From: Galbibacter marinus
GTDB lineage: Bacteria; Bacteroidota; Bacteroidia; Flavobacteriales; Flavobacteriaceae
Length of the DNA: 37,802 nucleotides
Direction: 5' to 3'
Assembly: GCF_000300875.1 (NCBI RefSeq)
Contig: NZ_AMSG01000024.1
Location: forward strand, 1-37,802
The first letter of the stretch is position 1, and every line of letters begins with the position of its first letter. A program made the position numbers and the translations under genes. Below are positions 9,050 through 17,700 of the stretch, piece by piece. The notes under the pieces were generated by a model. The model made no database searches. It worked only from the letters and a program-made list of their open reading frames with translations, and had not been told where the DNA came from.

Positions 9050-10360
9050 TTAATCAAGTCTTACAATGTGAGCTCCGATAGCTTTTAAACGACCGTCTAT
9101 GTTTTGATACCCTCTATCGATTTGTTCGATATTGTGAATCGTTGATGTCCCCTTTGCAGATAAAGCAGCGATGAGTAGTGAAACTCCTGCACGAATATCT
9201 GGCGAGGTCATCACAGTAGATTTTAAACTCGATTTAAAGTCATGTCCAATCACAGTGGCGCGATGCGGATCACAAAGGATGATCTTCGCCCCCATATCGA
9301 TCAGTTTATCGACAAAGAATAGACGGCTTTCAAACATCTTCTGATGAATCAGAACACTACCTCTGGCCTGGGTTGCCACAGTGAGGATAATACTTAATAA
9401 ATCAGGTGTAAATCCTGGCCATGGCGCGTCAGAGATCGTCAGTACAGAACCATCTATAAAATTCTGAACCTCGTAACCATCCACATGTTCTGGAATATAA
9501 ATATCATCACCTCGTTTTTCAACAGTGATTCCAAGTTTTCTAAATACATTTGGAATAACACCAAGATGTGGCCAACCTACATTTTTAATGGTGAGCTCAC
9601 TTTTGGTCATTGCAGCCATTCCAATCCAACTCCCGATCTCAATCATATCAGGAAGCACGGTGTGATCAGTTCCTCCTAGGCTTTCTACTCCTTCTATGGT
9701 TAATAAATTTGACCCTACTCCAGAGATCTTAGCACCCATTTGATTGAGCATGGTGCAAAGTTGTTGAAGGTAAGGTTCACAAGCAGCATTGTATATTGTT
9801 GTCGTACCCTCAGCTAGAACCGCAGCCATTACAATGTTTGCAGTACCTGTTACCGAAGCCTCATCCAAAAGCATATAAGTTCCTTTTAGTTTTTTAGCCT
9901 CTACGCCATAAAAGTATTCCTCTTTATTATAACGAAATTCAGCACCTAGTTTAATGAAACCTTCAAAATGGGTATCAAGTCTTCTTCGACCAATCTTATC
10001 TCCACCAGGCTTTGGGATATAACCTTTCCCAAAACGAGCTAACAAAGGCCCGACTATCATAATGGAACCTCTTAAGCCTTTACCATCTTCCTTAAACTGC
10101 TCTGATTGTAAATAGTCTAAATTCAGATTATTCGCCTTAAATGAAAATGAAGAAGTACCGACTTTGCGGATATTCACCCCTAAATTCTCTAGCAGCTTAA
10201 TCAGTTTATTGACATCAATAATATTTGGAATGTTGTGAATCGTTACCGTTTGATCGGTAAGCAATACAGCACATAAAATTTGAAGCGCTTCATTTTTTGC
10301 CCCCTGCGGGGTAATCTCTCCGCTAAGTTTAGCTCCCCCTTCGATCCTGAATGTACCCAT
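9050..10360 (-). CDS. murA: UDP-N-acetylglucosamine 1-carboxyvinyltransferase (Asp active-site loop)
   Basis: 436 residues, slightly longer than the E. coli enzyme (419). Transfers enolpyruvate from PEP to UDP-GlcNAc, the first committed step of peptidoglycan synthesis, in the cytosol. It starts MGTFRIEGGAKLSGEITPQGAKNEAL, including the catalytic Lys of GAKN. The mobile loop reads PGGDKIGRRRLDTH, with Asp121 where E. coli has Cys115 (PGGCAIGARPVDLH). Cys115 is the residue alkylated by fosfomycin, and Asp at this position is known from other bacteria and confers insensitivity while keeping activity. The start is 17 bp after the DUF4290 stop, so the two form an operon. Confidence 0.96.
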   Translation of the reverse strand: MGTFRIEGGAKLSGEITPQGAKNEALQILCAVLLTDQTVTIHNIPNIIDVNKLIKLLENLGVNIRKVGTSSFSFKANNLNLDYLQSEQFKEDGKGLRGSIMIVGPLLARFGKGYIPKPGGDKIGRRRLDTHFEGFIKLGAEFRYNKEEYFYGVEAKKLKGTYMLLDEASVTGTANIVMAAVLAEGTTTIYNAACEPYLQQLCTMLNQMGAKISGVGSNLLTIEGVESLGGTDHTVLPDMIEIGSWIGMAAMTKSELTIKNVGWPHLGVIPNVFRKLGITVEKRGDDIYIPEHVDGYEVQNFIDGSVLTISDAPWPGFTPDLLSIILTVATQARGSVLIHQKMFESRLFFVDKLIDMGAKIILCDPHRATVIGHDFKSSLKSTVMTSPDIRAGVSLLIAALSAKGTSTIHNIEQIDRGYQNIDGRLKAIGAHIVRLD

Positions 10361-10377
10361 AAATATACTATACCGAT

Positions 10378-11013
10378 TTAATATCTTTTCTTTCTTCCCT
10401 TACTCTTTCTGGGATTGTTGTTTTGTCTTTGTTTGTTTGCTCTATTTTTTACCAAATCTTTACTCTCAGCTAAATCCTCATCCCATTTTGCTAAGTTAAT
10501 TTTACCTTCACTAAGCTCGTATAAATGTTCAAAAATAGTTTCATCTTTCACGCTGTCCTTATTCCAATTCAGATAACTTTTCTTCATGTGATTAGCAATA
10601 GTGAACTTTAAGGCATCCTTTAAGTCACCTTCCTCCCAGCTCACGCAAACATCGATCATCCTTTTGATATTATTACCGTAAAAACGATACTTAGGAAAGT
10701 TCTGTGGATAAGGCAGTTTATCTGGTCGCTTTTCCAGCAATTCCCTTGTAGGCTTGGGAAACGGTGAATCTACATCCAATTGAAAATCAGAAATTATAAA
10801 CAATTGATCCCAAAGCTTGTGTTGAAAATCAGGAACGTCCCTGAGATGCGGGTTTAAATTTCCCATTACACCAATAAGAGCTTGGGCTACTTTATTGCGT
10901 TCTTCTCGATCTTCTATGGCTACAACATAGTCGACCATTTTTTGAATATGACGACCGTACTCAGGAATATTAAGCTTTGGTCGCTCACTGTTGTATTCTA
11001 AATTATCTATCAA
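10378..11013 (-). CDS. DUF4290 family protein
   Basis: 211 residues beginning MIDNLEYNSERPKLNIPEYGRHIQKMVDYVVAIEDREERNKVAQALIGVMGNLNPHLRDVPDFQHKLWDQLFIISDF, which I recognise as DUF4290, a family confined essentially to Bacteroidota with no established function. The body looks helical and soluble; there is no signal peptide or membrane segment. The C-terminus is a strongly basic, low-complexity tail (RANKQRQNNNPRKSKGRKKRY), suggesting nucleic-acid or ribosome contact, an inference only. It is directly upstream of murA (17 bp) and probably co-transcribed with it. Confidence 0.88.
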   Translation of the reverse strand: MIDNLEYNSERPKLNIPEYGRHIQKMVDYVVAIEDREERNKVAQALIGVMGNLNPHLRDVPDFQHKLWDQLFIISDFQLDVDSPFPKPTRELLEKRPDKLPYPQNFPKYRFYGNNIKRMIDVCVSWEEGDLKDALKFTIANHMKKSYLNWNKDSVKDETIFEHLYELSEGKINLAKWDEDLAESKDLVKNRANKQRQNNNPRKSKGRKKRY

Positions 11014-11105
11014 AATAAAATTAAAATTAATTAGGATGAAGTCATTGCGATACTCGCATTAAACAAATTGCAAAATAAGAAAATTTACGGTTTATCAAAG
11101 CGTAT

Positions 11106-11396
11106 TTACAAAGAAATAACACCCTCTACTGCACTGACAGCTTTATATTTATCGATCACAGCTTGTGAACTCTCCATAGTCACTGCAATAGATACACTGG
11201 TATAATTTCCTTTGGAGGAAGTTTTGGTATTGACCACCGCACCACTATTATCAAAAAAAGAAATGACCTGTTTGATCTTATCCTCACTACTAGGTACAAT
11301 AAATTTATACAAATAGAGTGATGGAAATTCTGTAGTATCGTCCAATTGCTCTTTCAATCGCTCGTAAAATGCCTTTTCTTCTTCTGGATTTTTCAT
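11106..11396 (-). CDS. DUF493 (YbeD-like) family protein
   Basis: 96 residues with the DUF493 pattern: FPSLYLYKFIVPSSEDKIKQVISFF, then TKTSSKGNYTSVSIAVTMESSQAVIDKYKAVSAVEGVISL, a ferredoxin-like ACT-type fold. In E. coli the YbeD protein is encoded near lipoate synthesis genes, but no lipoate gene is here and its role is unsettled. A match to the Bacteroidota -7 element lies about 40 bp upstream of the ATG on the minus strand, so it probably has its own promoter, divergent from that of the P-loop NTPase gene. Confidence 0.85.
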   Translation of the reverse strand: MKNPEEEKAFYERLKEQLDDTTEFPSLYLYKFIVPSSEDKIKQVISFFDNSGAVVNTKTSSKGNYTSVSIAVTMESSQAVIDKYKAVSAVEGVISL

Positions 11397-11435
11397 TAAT
11401 TCTTTTCTGAATTTCTCACATTTGTTTCTTTAGTA

Positions 11436-11443
11436 CAAAGATA
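11436..11443 (-). promoter_or_regulatory. -7 promoter element for the DUF493 gene
   Basis: The minus strand reads TATCTTTG, a perfect match to the Bacteroidota -7 consensus TAnnTTTG, 39 bp before the ATG at 11396. No convincing -33 TTTG at normal spacing. Confidence 0.45.
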
Positions 11444-11484
11444 CAGTTTTCAACTACAATTTTTAAAAAACCGCTGCATTTAGT

Positions 11485-11492
11485 TATTTTTG
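11485..11492 (+). promoter_or_regulatory. -7 promoter element for the P-loop NTPase gene
   Basis: TATTTTTG matches TAnnTTTG and predicts transcription from about 11498, twelve bases before the ATG at 11509. It would place the alternative TTG start (11497) at or before the transcript end, arguing for the ATG. Confidence 0.5.
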
Positions 11493-11508
11493 CCCTTTGA
11501 AACGCATC

Positions 11509-12045
11509 ATGGAAGTACACAAAAAGGTAGTCATCACAGGAGGACCAGGAACGGGAAAAACCGCAGTTATCAATCATCTGAAATCTCAGGGATATTTTTG
11601 TTTAGCTGAGATTTCAAGGGAAGTCATCCTTGAGGCTCAACAGCAGGGTATAGATCAGTTGTTTTTAACTGACCCTATATTGTTTAGTCAAAAGCTCCTA
11701 GAGGGTAGAATTGCGCAATATCAGCAAGTTGAAAAAGTGAGTAAGACCATCTTTTTCGATCGAGGTATCCCAGATACGGTGGCTTATATGGATTATTTCA
11801 ACACCCAATATCCAGAACATTTTATCCAAGCCTGCCACAATCATCCTTACGACGTGATATTTTTACTTCCACCTTGGGAAGAAATATACTGTAGCGATAA
11901 TGAACGTTATGAGAGTTTCGAGCAAGCCGTAGAAATACACAAAGCACTTAAGGAAACTTACCTCAATTATGGATACACCCCTATTGAGGTCCCATTCGAC
12001 ACGGTAGCAAATAGGGTCAATTATATAAATTCACATCTCAAATAA
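11509..12045 (+). CDS. AAA_28-type P-loop NTPase / nucleoside kinase-like protein
   Basis: 178 residues from ATG 11509 (MEVHKKVVITGGPGTGKTAVINHL). The Walker A motif is GGPGTGKT near the N-terminus. FFDRGIPDTVAYMDYF resembles the DRG-type motif of P-loop kinases, and DVIFLLPPWEEIYCSDNERYESFEQAVEIHKAL the lid region of the AAA_28 family, which includes NadR-like and other small-molecule kinases; the substrate is unknown. A frame extension to a TTG four codons upstream is possible but conflicts with the predicted promoter. The recQ-like gene follows after 37 bp and may share its transcript, though TAAATTCG (12056-12063) is a weak internal -7 candidate. Confidence 0.82.
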   Translation: MEVHKKVVITGGPGTGKTAVINHLKSQGYFCLAEISREVILEAQQQGIDQLFLTDPILFSQKLLEGRIAQYQQVEKVSKTIFFDRGIPDTVAYMDYFNTQYPEHFIQACHNHPYDVIFLLPPWEEIYCSDNERYESFEQAVEIHKALKETYLNYGYTPIEVPFDTVANRVNYINSHLK

Positions 12046-12082
12046 GGATTTTTTATAAATTCGCAAGTCAAGCACCATCACG

Positions 12083-13990
12083 ATGGAACAACAGAAGGAT
12101 CCAATAGCAGTTCTACAAGAGTTTTGGGGATATTCGGGTTTTAGACCCCTTCAACAAAAAGCGATAGAGACTGCCTTGCAAAAGCAAGACTGTTTTATTT
12201 CCTTCCCTACGGGAGGAGGAAAAACCTTGTGCTATCAAGTCACTTCTATGGCTAGTGAAGGCATCTGTATCGTTGTCTCTCCGCTAATTGCCCTAATTGA
12301 AAATCAGGTAGCTGATTTAAAACAGCGAGGCATTAAAACCGCAGCCCTTACTGGTTCTATGAAATACCAAGAAGTCGATACCATTTTGGACAATTGTATT
12401 TATGGAAACTTTAAATTTCTTTACCTATCACCTGAGCGATTACAACAGGACTTGGTACAGCAACGCATAAGGGCTATGAATGTCAATTTAATCGCCATTG
12501 ACGAGGCCCATTGTATTTCACAGTGGGGGAATGATTTTCGACCAAGCTACAGAGATTGTAAAGTCTTGAAGGATCTATTGCCTGGAGTTCCAATGATGGC
12601 ATTAACTGCCTCGGCTACTCAAAAGGTCTGTGATGAAATCCTTGAAAACCTTCAACTCACAGACCCAGTTCTTATTAAAAAAGATATCCATAGAGCAAAC
12701 ATTGCTTATCATGTTCTTCAGACAATCGATAAAACCGAGAGTCTCTATAAAATATTTCACAAACATCAAGGCAGCGCAATTGTCTATGTGAACACCCGAA
12801 AAGCAACCAGGCAAATTTCCGATGCGCTTAGGAAGAATAACATTTCTGCTGATTTTTTTCACGGAGGGCTAGAGAGCTGGGATAAAAATGAAAAACTAAA
12901 GCAGTGGTTAAATAATAAAACCAGGGTGATGGTGGCCACCAATGCATTTGGAATGGGCATCGACAAGCCCGATGTACAAACCGTTATTCACTACCATTAC
13001 CCCAGTACATTAGAGGGGTACTTTCAAGAATCTGGAAGAGCTGGTAGAAACGGCAGCCGCGCCTATGCTGTTATTTTAAGAGGATCAGATGATATTAAAC
13101 ATCTTAAAGGACAGTACTTAGGATCCCTTGCTGATGTGGACTTTATTAAACTGCTATACAATAAGCTCAACAACTATTTTCAAATACCCTACGGAGAGGG
13201 TGAACATCAAAATGTGAGTTTAAATTTCAAAGATTTTTGCAACACCTATAAACTCCCTACAGCAAAAACATACAATGGTTTAAAGGTATTAGATCGCCAT
13301 GCGATTATATCTCTTATAGAAAAGCCAACAAAAAACACCGTTTTACAATTTACTACAAGTCATCACCAACTCTTTAGGTATCTTAACCAGCAACCAGGGT
13401 TAGAGAAGATAGTACAAAGTTTACTCAGAACCTATCCAGGTATTTTTGATTATCCAACTACAATTCGTTTGACCAATATGGCAAATAAAACAGGGAGTTC
13501 TGAGAAGCAAATTCAGTTTTATCTAGAGCAGTTGGCCAAAGACGATATGTGTCAATACACGGAGAATAACGCGGATACCAATATAAACTTTTTGATCCCT
13601 CGCGAGGATGATAAGACCATTAACGTGATCGCAAGAGCCATAGAACACTACAACGAAGTTAAGGTAAGTCAATTACAACACGTGATCGATTACTGCACTA
13701 ATGATCAGCGGTGTAAGAGTGTTCAACTTCTTGAGTATTTTGATCAAAAGGATCCAAAAGATTGTGGCATCTGTTCGGTTTGCAGTAAAAAGAAACAATA
13801 CCTTGCCCCCGATATACTAAGTATTGTAAAACAGGAAGTTTTAAAGACACTTGAAAAAAAGCCTCAAACAAAACAAGAGCTAGGAACCAACATTACTTTT
13901 AAATCAATTTTTGTAAATGAAGCTGTTGCGCAATTATTGGAAGAAAAAGCCATTGTCTTGGATAATGAGCAACACTATTCAATAGCTTAA
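12083..13990 (+). CDS. recQ: RecQ-family ATP-dependent DNA helicase
   Basis: 635 residues. A 3'-5' DNA helicase of recombination and replication-fork repair. Motifs: 0 (GFRPLQQKAIE), I (PTGGGKT, residues 42-48), Ia (VVSPLIALIENQV), II (DEAH, 140-143, followed by the RecQ aromatic loop CISQWGNDFRPSY), III (LTASAT), V/VI (ATNAFGMGIDKPDV; ESGRAGRNG). The RecQ zinc-binding cysteines are at about 544, 561, 564 and 567. Only about 68 residues follow and contain no recognisable HRDC domain, so it is a shorter RecQ type; flavobacteria often have more than one RecQ, so the symbol denotes the family. It ends 3 bp from the convergent anmK. Confidence 0.92.
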   Translation: MEQQKDPIAVLQEFWGYSGFRPLQQKAIETALQKQDCFISFPTGGGKTLCYQVTSMASEGICIVVSPLIALIENQVADLKQRGIKTAALTGSMKYQEVDTILDNCIYGNFKFLYLSPERLQQDLVQQRIRAMNVNLIAIDEAHCISQWGNDFRPSYRDCKVLKDLLPGVPMMALTASATQKVCDEILENLQLTDPVLIKKDIHRANIAYHVLQTIDKTESLYKIFHKHQGSAIVYVNTRKATRQISDALRKNNISADFFHGGLESWDKNEKLKQWLNNKTRVMVATNAFGMGIDKPDVQTVIHYHYPSTLEGYFQESGRAGRNGSRAYAVILRGSDDIKHLKGQYLGSLADVDFIKLLYNKLNNYFQIPYGEGEHQNVSLNFKDFCNTYKLPTAKTYNGLKVLDRHAIISLIEKPTKNTVLQFTTSHHQLFRYLNQQPGLEKIVQSLLRTYPGIFDYPTTIRLTNMANKTGSSEKQIQFYLEQLAKDDMCQYTENNADTNINFLIPREDDKTINVIARAIEHYNEVKVSQLQHVIDYCTNDQRCKSVQLLEYFDQKDPKDCGICSVCSKKKQYLAPDILSIVKQEVLKTLEKKPQTKQELGTNITFKSIFVNEAVAQLLEEKAIVLDNEQHYSIA

Positions 13991-13993
13991 CTT

Positions 13994-15052
13994 CTATGGC
14001 TCATATATACGGCCACTACTATGATCCATAGTCGCCCCCGTAATACTACTTAAACAATTAACCTGGCCATTGAGCCTTAGCACACCTAAAAGTCCAAAAA
14101 TCAATGCTTCTTTAAAATCGACAATTAAAGGCACTGGAATATGAATTTTAGCTGAACTTAAATCACCAGTACGCTGCATTAGAAATGAGTTATAAGCTCC
14201 ACCACCAGTGACCAAAACCGAAGTACTGGGTTTAAAAATATTACTTAACTGTAAGGCGATATGCTCCACATAGGTTCGTAGTAAATCGGCCAATTTTAAA
14301 TTATAAGAGTCTAGAATAGGAAAAACTTCACTTTTAACCCATTCCATACCTAAGGACTTAGGATAAGGTTTTTGATAGAAAGGTAAATTTTGCAATTGCT
14401 CTAAAAGCGTACTATCGACCTCTCCACTTGAAGCAATTTCTCCACCTTTGTCATAGTCCAAACCGATGGAAGCCACTAAATGATTCATAACTGTATTTAC
14501 AGCGCAGATATCAAATGCGATTCTTTGGGAGCCCTCTCTAAAGGACACATTTGCAAACCCACCAAGATTCAAGCAGTAATCATACTGAGAAAACAATAAG
14601 GCATCTCCAATTGGAACCAAAGGAGCACCCTGCCCTCCAAAAGCTACATCATCTACCCTAAAATCACAAATCACCTTCAGATTTAAAAGTTTTGCAATAA
14701 GAGGGAGGTTACCTATTTGAAGGGTATAACCCGACTCGGGCTGATGAAATACAGTATGACCATGTGAGGCTACAAAGTCTACCTGAGAGATCCCATGATC
14801 AGCAATGAATTCTAAAATCACCTCAGCTAAGTACCCCGTATACTCCAAATTAAGTTGTTCCAAGGCATCTTTAGGAAGATTCATAGACTGCGATAGCCGT
14901 TTTTGCCAAGAATGGGAATAGGCAATAGTCTGTGCGGTATGTATTTTAAACTCCCATGTATGATTTTTAAAAAAATCAACGTAAACTAGGTCAATTCCAT
15001 CCAAGGAAGTTCCCGACATCACACCAATTACTCTGTATCTCTGTTTTTTCAT
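13994..15052 (-). CDS. anmK: Anhydro-N-acetylmuramic acid kinase
   Basis: 352 residues from ATG 15052 (MKKQRYRVIGVMSGTSLDGIDLVYVDF); an ATG six codons upstream is also in frame but lies before the usual family start. Phosphorylates and opens 1,6-anhydroMurNAc to MurNAc-6-P in cell-wall recycling. Family blocks: GVMSGTSLDGID (nucleotide loop), DFVASHGHTVFHQP, LQIGNLPLIA, CDFRVDDVAFGGQGAPLVPIGD, NLGGFANVSF, AFDICAVN, LVTGGGAYNSFLM and ALIFGLLGVLRL. The gene is single, convergent with recQ at a 3-bp distance, leaving no space for a separate terminator. Confidence 0.95.
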   Translation of the reverse strand: MKKQRYRVIGVMSGTSLDGIDLVYVDFFKNHTWEFKIHTAQTIAYSHSWQKRLSQSMNLPKDALEQLNLEYTGYLAEVILEFIADHGISQVDFVASHGHTVFHQPESGYTLQIGNLPLIAKLLNLKVICDFRVDDVAFGGQGAPLVPIGDALLFSQYDYCLNLGGFANVSFREGSQRIAFDICAVNTVMNHLVASIGLDYDKGGEIASSGEVDSTLLEQLQNLPFYQKPYPKSLGMEWVKSEVFPILDSYNLKLADLLRTYVEHIALQLSNIFKPSTSVLVTGGGAYNSFLMQRTGDLSSAKIHIPVPLIVDFKEALIFGLLGVLRLNGQVNCLSSITGATMDHSSGRIYEP

Positions 15053-15076
15053 ATTCGTAAAAATAATCAAGTTCTG

Positions 15077-15107
15077 TTGAAAATGTTACAATTTAAATAT
15101 ATATTTG
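15077..15107 (+). promoter_or_regulatory. Promoter of the acyl-CoA dehydrogenase gene
   Basis: TTG at 15077-15079, a 20-bp spacer and TATATTTG at 15100-15107 fit the Bacteroidota -33/-7 promoter (TTG-N17-23-TAnnTTTG). The predicted transcript starts about 25 bases before the ATG at 15139. Confidence 0.6.
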
Positions 15108-15138
15108 GGGAGTTCATTAAAAATATCACAAAACAACC

Positions 15139-16281
15139 ATGGATTTTAAATTTACTGAGGAACAATTACTCATACAAGAAGCTGCAAGAGATTTTGCGAA
15201 AACCGAACTTCTACCAGGTGTAATCGAGCGTGATGAAAAACAAGAGTTCCCAAAAGAGCAGGTTAAGCGAATGGGAGAGCTTGGGTTTTTAGGTATGATG
15301 ACCTCGGAGCAGTACGGAGGTAGCGGCATGGACACCGTATCTTATGCCTTGGTAATGGAAGAAATATCTAAAGTAGATGCTTCGTGTTCAGTCATTGTGA
15401 GCGTCAACAACTCACTGGTATGCTGGGGTTTGGAGAAATTTGGAAATGAAGAACAGAAACAAAAATACCTTACACCTCTTGCCAAAGGTGAGATCATTGG
15501 TGCTTTTTGTCTTTCTGAACCAGAGGCTGGTAGCGATGCCACCTCCCAAAAGACCACAGCAATTGAGCATGGAGATCATTATATCATCAACGGTACAAAG
15601 AACTGGATTACCAACGGTTCAACTGCAGATGTGTATTTGGTAATCGCCCAAACGCATCCAGAGTTAAAACATAAAGGAATCAATGCCTTTATCCTTGAGA
15701 AAGGAATGGCTGGTTTTGAGATTGGACCTAAGGAGCAAAAGCTTGGCATTAGAGGAAGTGATACGCATTCTCTTATTTTTAACGATGTAAAGGTTCCAAA
15801 AGAAAACAGAATTGGTGATGATGGTTTTGGCTTTAAATTCGCTATGAAAACCCTAGCTGGTGGTCGTATCGGAATTGCTGCTCAAGCTTTAGGTATTGCA
15901 TCGGGCGCTTATGAGCTTGCCAGAGAATACTCTAAAGTCAGGAAATCCTTTGGCACTGAAATATGCAATCACCAAGCCATTGCGTTCAAATTAGCTGACA
16001 TGCATACCCAAATTGAAGCGGCAAGACATTTAGTACTTAAAGCTGCTTGGGACAAAGATCAAGGTAATAATTATGATCTCTCTGGGGCCATGGCAAAATT
16101 ATATGCCTCACAGGTAGCTATGGATACCGCGATAGAAGCAGTACAGATTCATGGAGGAAATGGTTATGTCAAAGAGTATCACGTAGAACGACTTATGAGA
16201 GATGCGAAAATCACTCAAATTTATGAAGGCACCTCTGAGATCCAAAAAATTGTAATTTCAAGAGCGCTACTAAATAAGTAG
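15139..16281 (+). CDS. Acyl-CoA dehydrogenase (short-chain type)
   Basis: 380 residues, the usual length. FAD enzyme making the alpha-beta double bond in acyl-CoA, passing electrons to ETF. Signatures: GFLGMMTSEQYGGSGMDTVSYALVMEEI, AFCLSEPEAGSDATSQKTTA, NGTKNWITNG (FAD contacts), GGRIGIAAQALGIA, RKSFGTEICNHQAIAFKLADM and MRDAKITQIYEGTSEIQKIVI, where Glu363 in YEGTSE occupies the catalytic-base position of butyryl-CoA dehydrogenases. Similarity to the butyryl/short-branched group is by motif, so chain-length preference is uncertain. It has its own promoter and is followed by a likely hairpin terminator, so it is probably monocistronic. Confidence 0.95.
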   Translation: MDFKFTEEQLLIQEAARDFAKTELLPGVIERDEKQEFPKEQVKRMGELGFLGMMTSEQYGGSGMDTVSYALVMEEISKVDASCSVIVSVNNSLVCWGLEKFGNEEQKQKYLTPLAKGEIIGAFCLSEPEAGSDATSQKTTAIEHGDHYIINGTKNWITNGSTADVYLVIAQTHPELKHKGINAFILEKGMAGFEIGPKEQKLGIRGSDTHSLIFNDVKVPKENRIGDDGFGFKFAMKTLAGGRIGIAAQALGIASGAYELAREYSKVRKSFGTEICNHQAIAFKLADMHTQIEAARHLVLKAAWDKDQGNNYDLSGAMAKLYASQVAMDTAIEAVQIHGGNGYVKEYHVERLMRDAKITQIYEGTSEIQKIVISRALLNK

Positions 16282-16320
16282 CGACGCACTATATTTAAAA
16301 AACACAGCTGTGGTAAATAT

Positions 16321-16346
16321 AAAAATAAGCTAAGGCTTCATTTTTT
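16321..16346 (+). terminator. Probable intrinsic terminator after acyl-CoA dehydrogenase
   Basis: AAAAATAAGC pairs with GCTT-C-ATTTTT (one bulged C) around a TAAG loop and ends in a run of T, 40 bp after the stop codon. The GC part of the stem is short, so strength is uncertain. Confidence 0.45.
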
Positions 16347-16604
16347 ACTGTCATAGGTGTGTTTTTCCCTTTAACTAAATCCAAAAACTTTCCTAAAGTC
16401 ATAATCTGCATAGGAAAATTCAGTAAATTTAACATTAGTGAGGTATTTGTTCTTTTACATTATAAAGAAAATGGCAAAGTAAACTTCCCCCACTCCCACC
16501 CTATTCTACTCTCAAACCTTGGGGTGTCATTATTTAAAATCATCCCCTTGGCAGCTTTTCTAGCCTAATCCTACAAGGAAGTGAAAATAAAAACTGAATT
16601 ATCT
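16347..16604. other. Intergenic region before the DUF748-like gene
   Basis: Between the terminator-like hairpin and the next ATG no gene could be supported. A 69-codon open frame (16359-16568) has no recognisable sequence and no promoter. The region is AT-rich apart from a C-rich stretch near 16486-16500, and contains no perfect TAnnTTTG element on the plus strand. Confidence 0.5.
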
Positions 16605-17660
16605 ATGTTTAAAAAATTAAAAACTCCATATAAAATCCTGCTCGGCATTATAGTCCTTGTGATCATCTTTCGCATTATGTTGCCTACAATTGTTAAAAAC
16701 TATGTCAACAAAACTTTGAATGACCTCCCTGGATATGTTGGCCATGTGGATGATATAGATATTCGATTGATTCGGGGTGCTTACGCCATTGATACATTAG
16801 TATTAAATAAAAGAACAGACACCACTAATTATCCCTTTTTAAAAATTAACCACGCTGATTTATCCATAGAGTGGAAACAAATCTTTAAAGGCAGATTAGT
16901 TGGGGAGATAATTTTAGATAAACCAAGCATTCATATTTTAACTGAAACACCAGAGCCCACACAGGAACCTTCTAAAGAACACTGGACAGAAGCTTTAAAG
17001 GATCTTATGCCTCTAACGATAAATAAACTTGAAATTACAGATGGCGAATTCACCTATTTAGATCGTACTACAAGTCCTGAAATTGATCTTTATATCCACA
17101 ACATGAGACTTACGGCGAAGAATTTGGCCAATGTAGAGGATTCCACTACAACCAGACTACCCTCTTCGCTGTCCTTATCTGGAGTCTCTATTGGTCAGGG
17201 AAATCTGAACCTTGATATGCGAGTGAATGTCCTAAAGGAAATTCCAGATTTTGATATGGACATGAAATTAACAAGCGTAGATCTTACCAGTTTAAATAAC
17301 TTTATCAAAGCTCAAGGCAAGTTCGATGTGGAAAGAGGGAAATTAGATCTCTATAGTGAATTAAAATTAATGGATGGAGAGATCAATGGCTACGTGAAGC
17401 CGTTTATTGAAAATTTAAAAGTATTAGATTGGAAAAAGGATAAGGAGCAAGGCGGTATACTAACGGCCGCAAAGGAGGCAGTGATTGGCCTTGTGAGTAA
17501 AGTGGTAGAAAACCCTAAGGAAGATCAGATTGCAACCACTGTTCCCATCCAAGGCAATATCAATAGTCCTGAGACAAATGGCTGGGAAACTTTTGTAGGT
17601 ATACTCAAAAATGCATTTATAGAAGCCCTAAATCAAGGAATTGAAGGTTCAATTAAATAA
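16605..17660 (+). CDS. DUF748/AsmA-like membrane-anchored protein
   Basis: 351 residues from ATG 16605 (MFKKLKTPYKILLGIIVLVIIFRIMLPTIVKNYVNKTL); a GTG eight codons upstream is in frame but the ATG places the basic residues directly before the membrane helix. One N-terminal transmembrane segment (about 13-28) is followed by a large domain with the DUF748 pattern: GYVGHVDDIDIRLIRGAYAIDTLVL, INHADLSIEWKQIFKGRLVGEIILDKPSIHIL, INKLEITDGEFTYLDRT. This is related to AsmA/TamB-like proteins of the envelope, implicated in outer-membrane lipid homeostasis. The body probably faces the periplasm. Family call moderate; function inferred. Confidence 0.8.
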   Translation: MFKKLKTPYKILLGIIVLVIIFRIMLPTIVKNYVNKTLNDLPGYVGHVDDIDIRLIRGAYAIDTLVLNKRTDTTNYPFLKINHADLSIEWKQIFKGRLVGEIILDKPSIHILTETPEPTQEPSKEHWTEALKDLMPLTINKLEITDGEFTYLDRTTSPEIDLYIHNMRLTAKNLANVEDSTTTRLPSSLSLSGVSIGQGNLNLDMRVNVLKEIPDFDMDMKLTSVDLTSLNNFIKAQGKFDVERGKLDLYSELKLMDGEINGYVKPFIENLKVLDWKKDKEQGGILTAAKEAVIGLVSKVVENPKEDQIATTVPIQGNINSPETNGWETFVGILKNAFIEALNQGIEGSIK

Positions 17661-17700
17661 ACCTTGATGGACAAATGATATATTAGAAATTGTGAGAGTA

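Noticed and set aside
16359-16568. 69-codon open frame between the acyl-CoA dehydrogenase and DUF748-like genes
   Set aside because: No recognisable motif, unusual composition and no promoter; it lies in AT-rich intergenic DNA.
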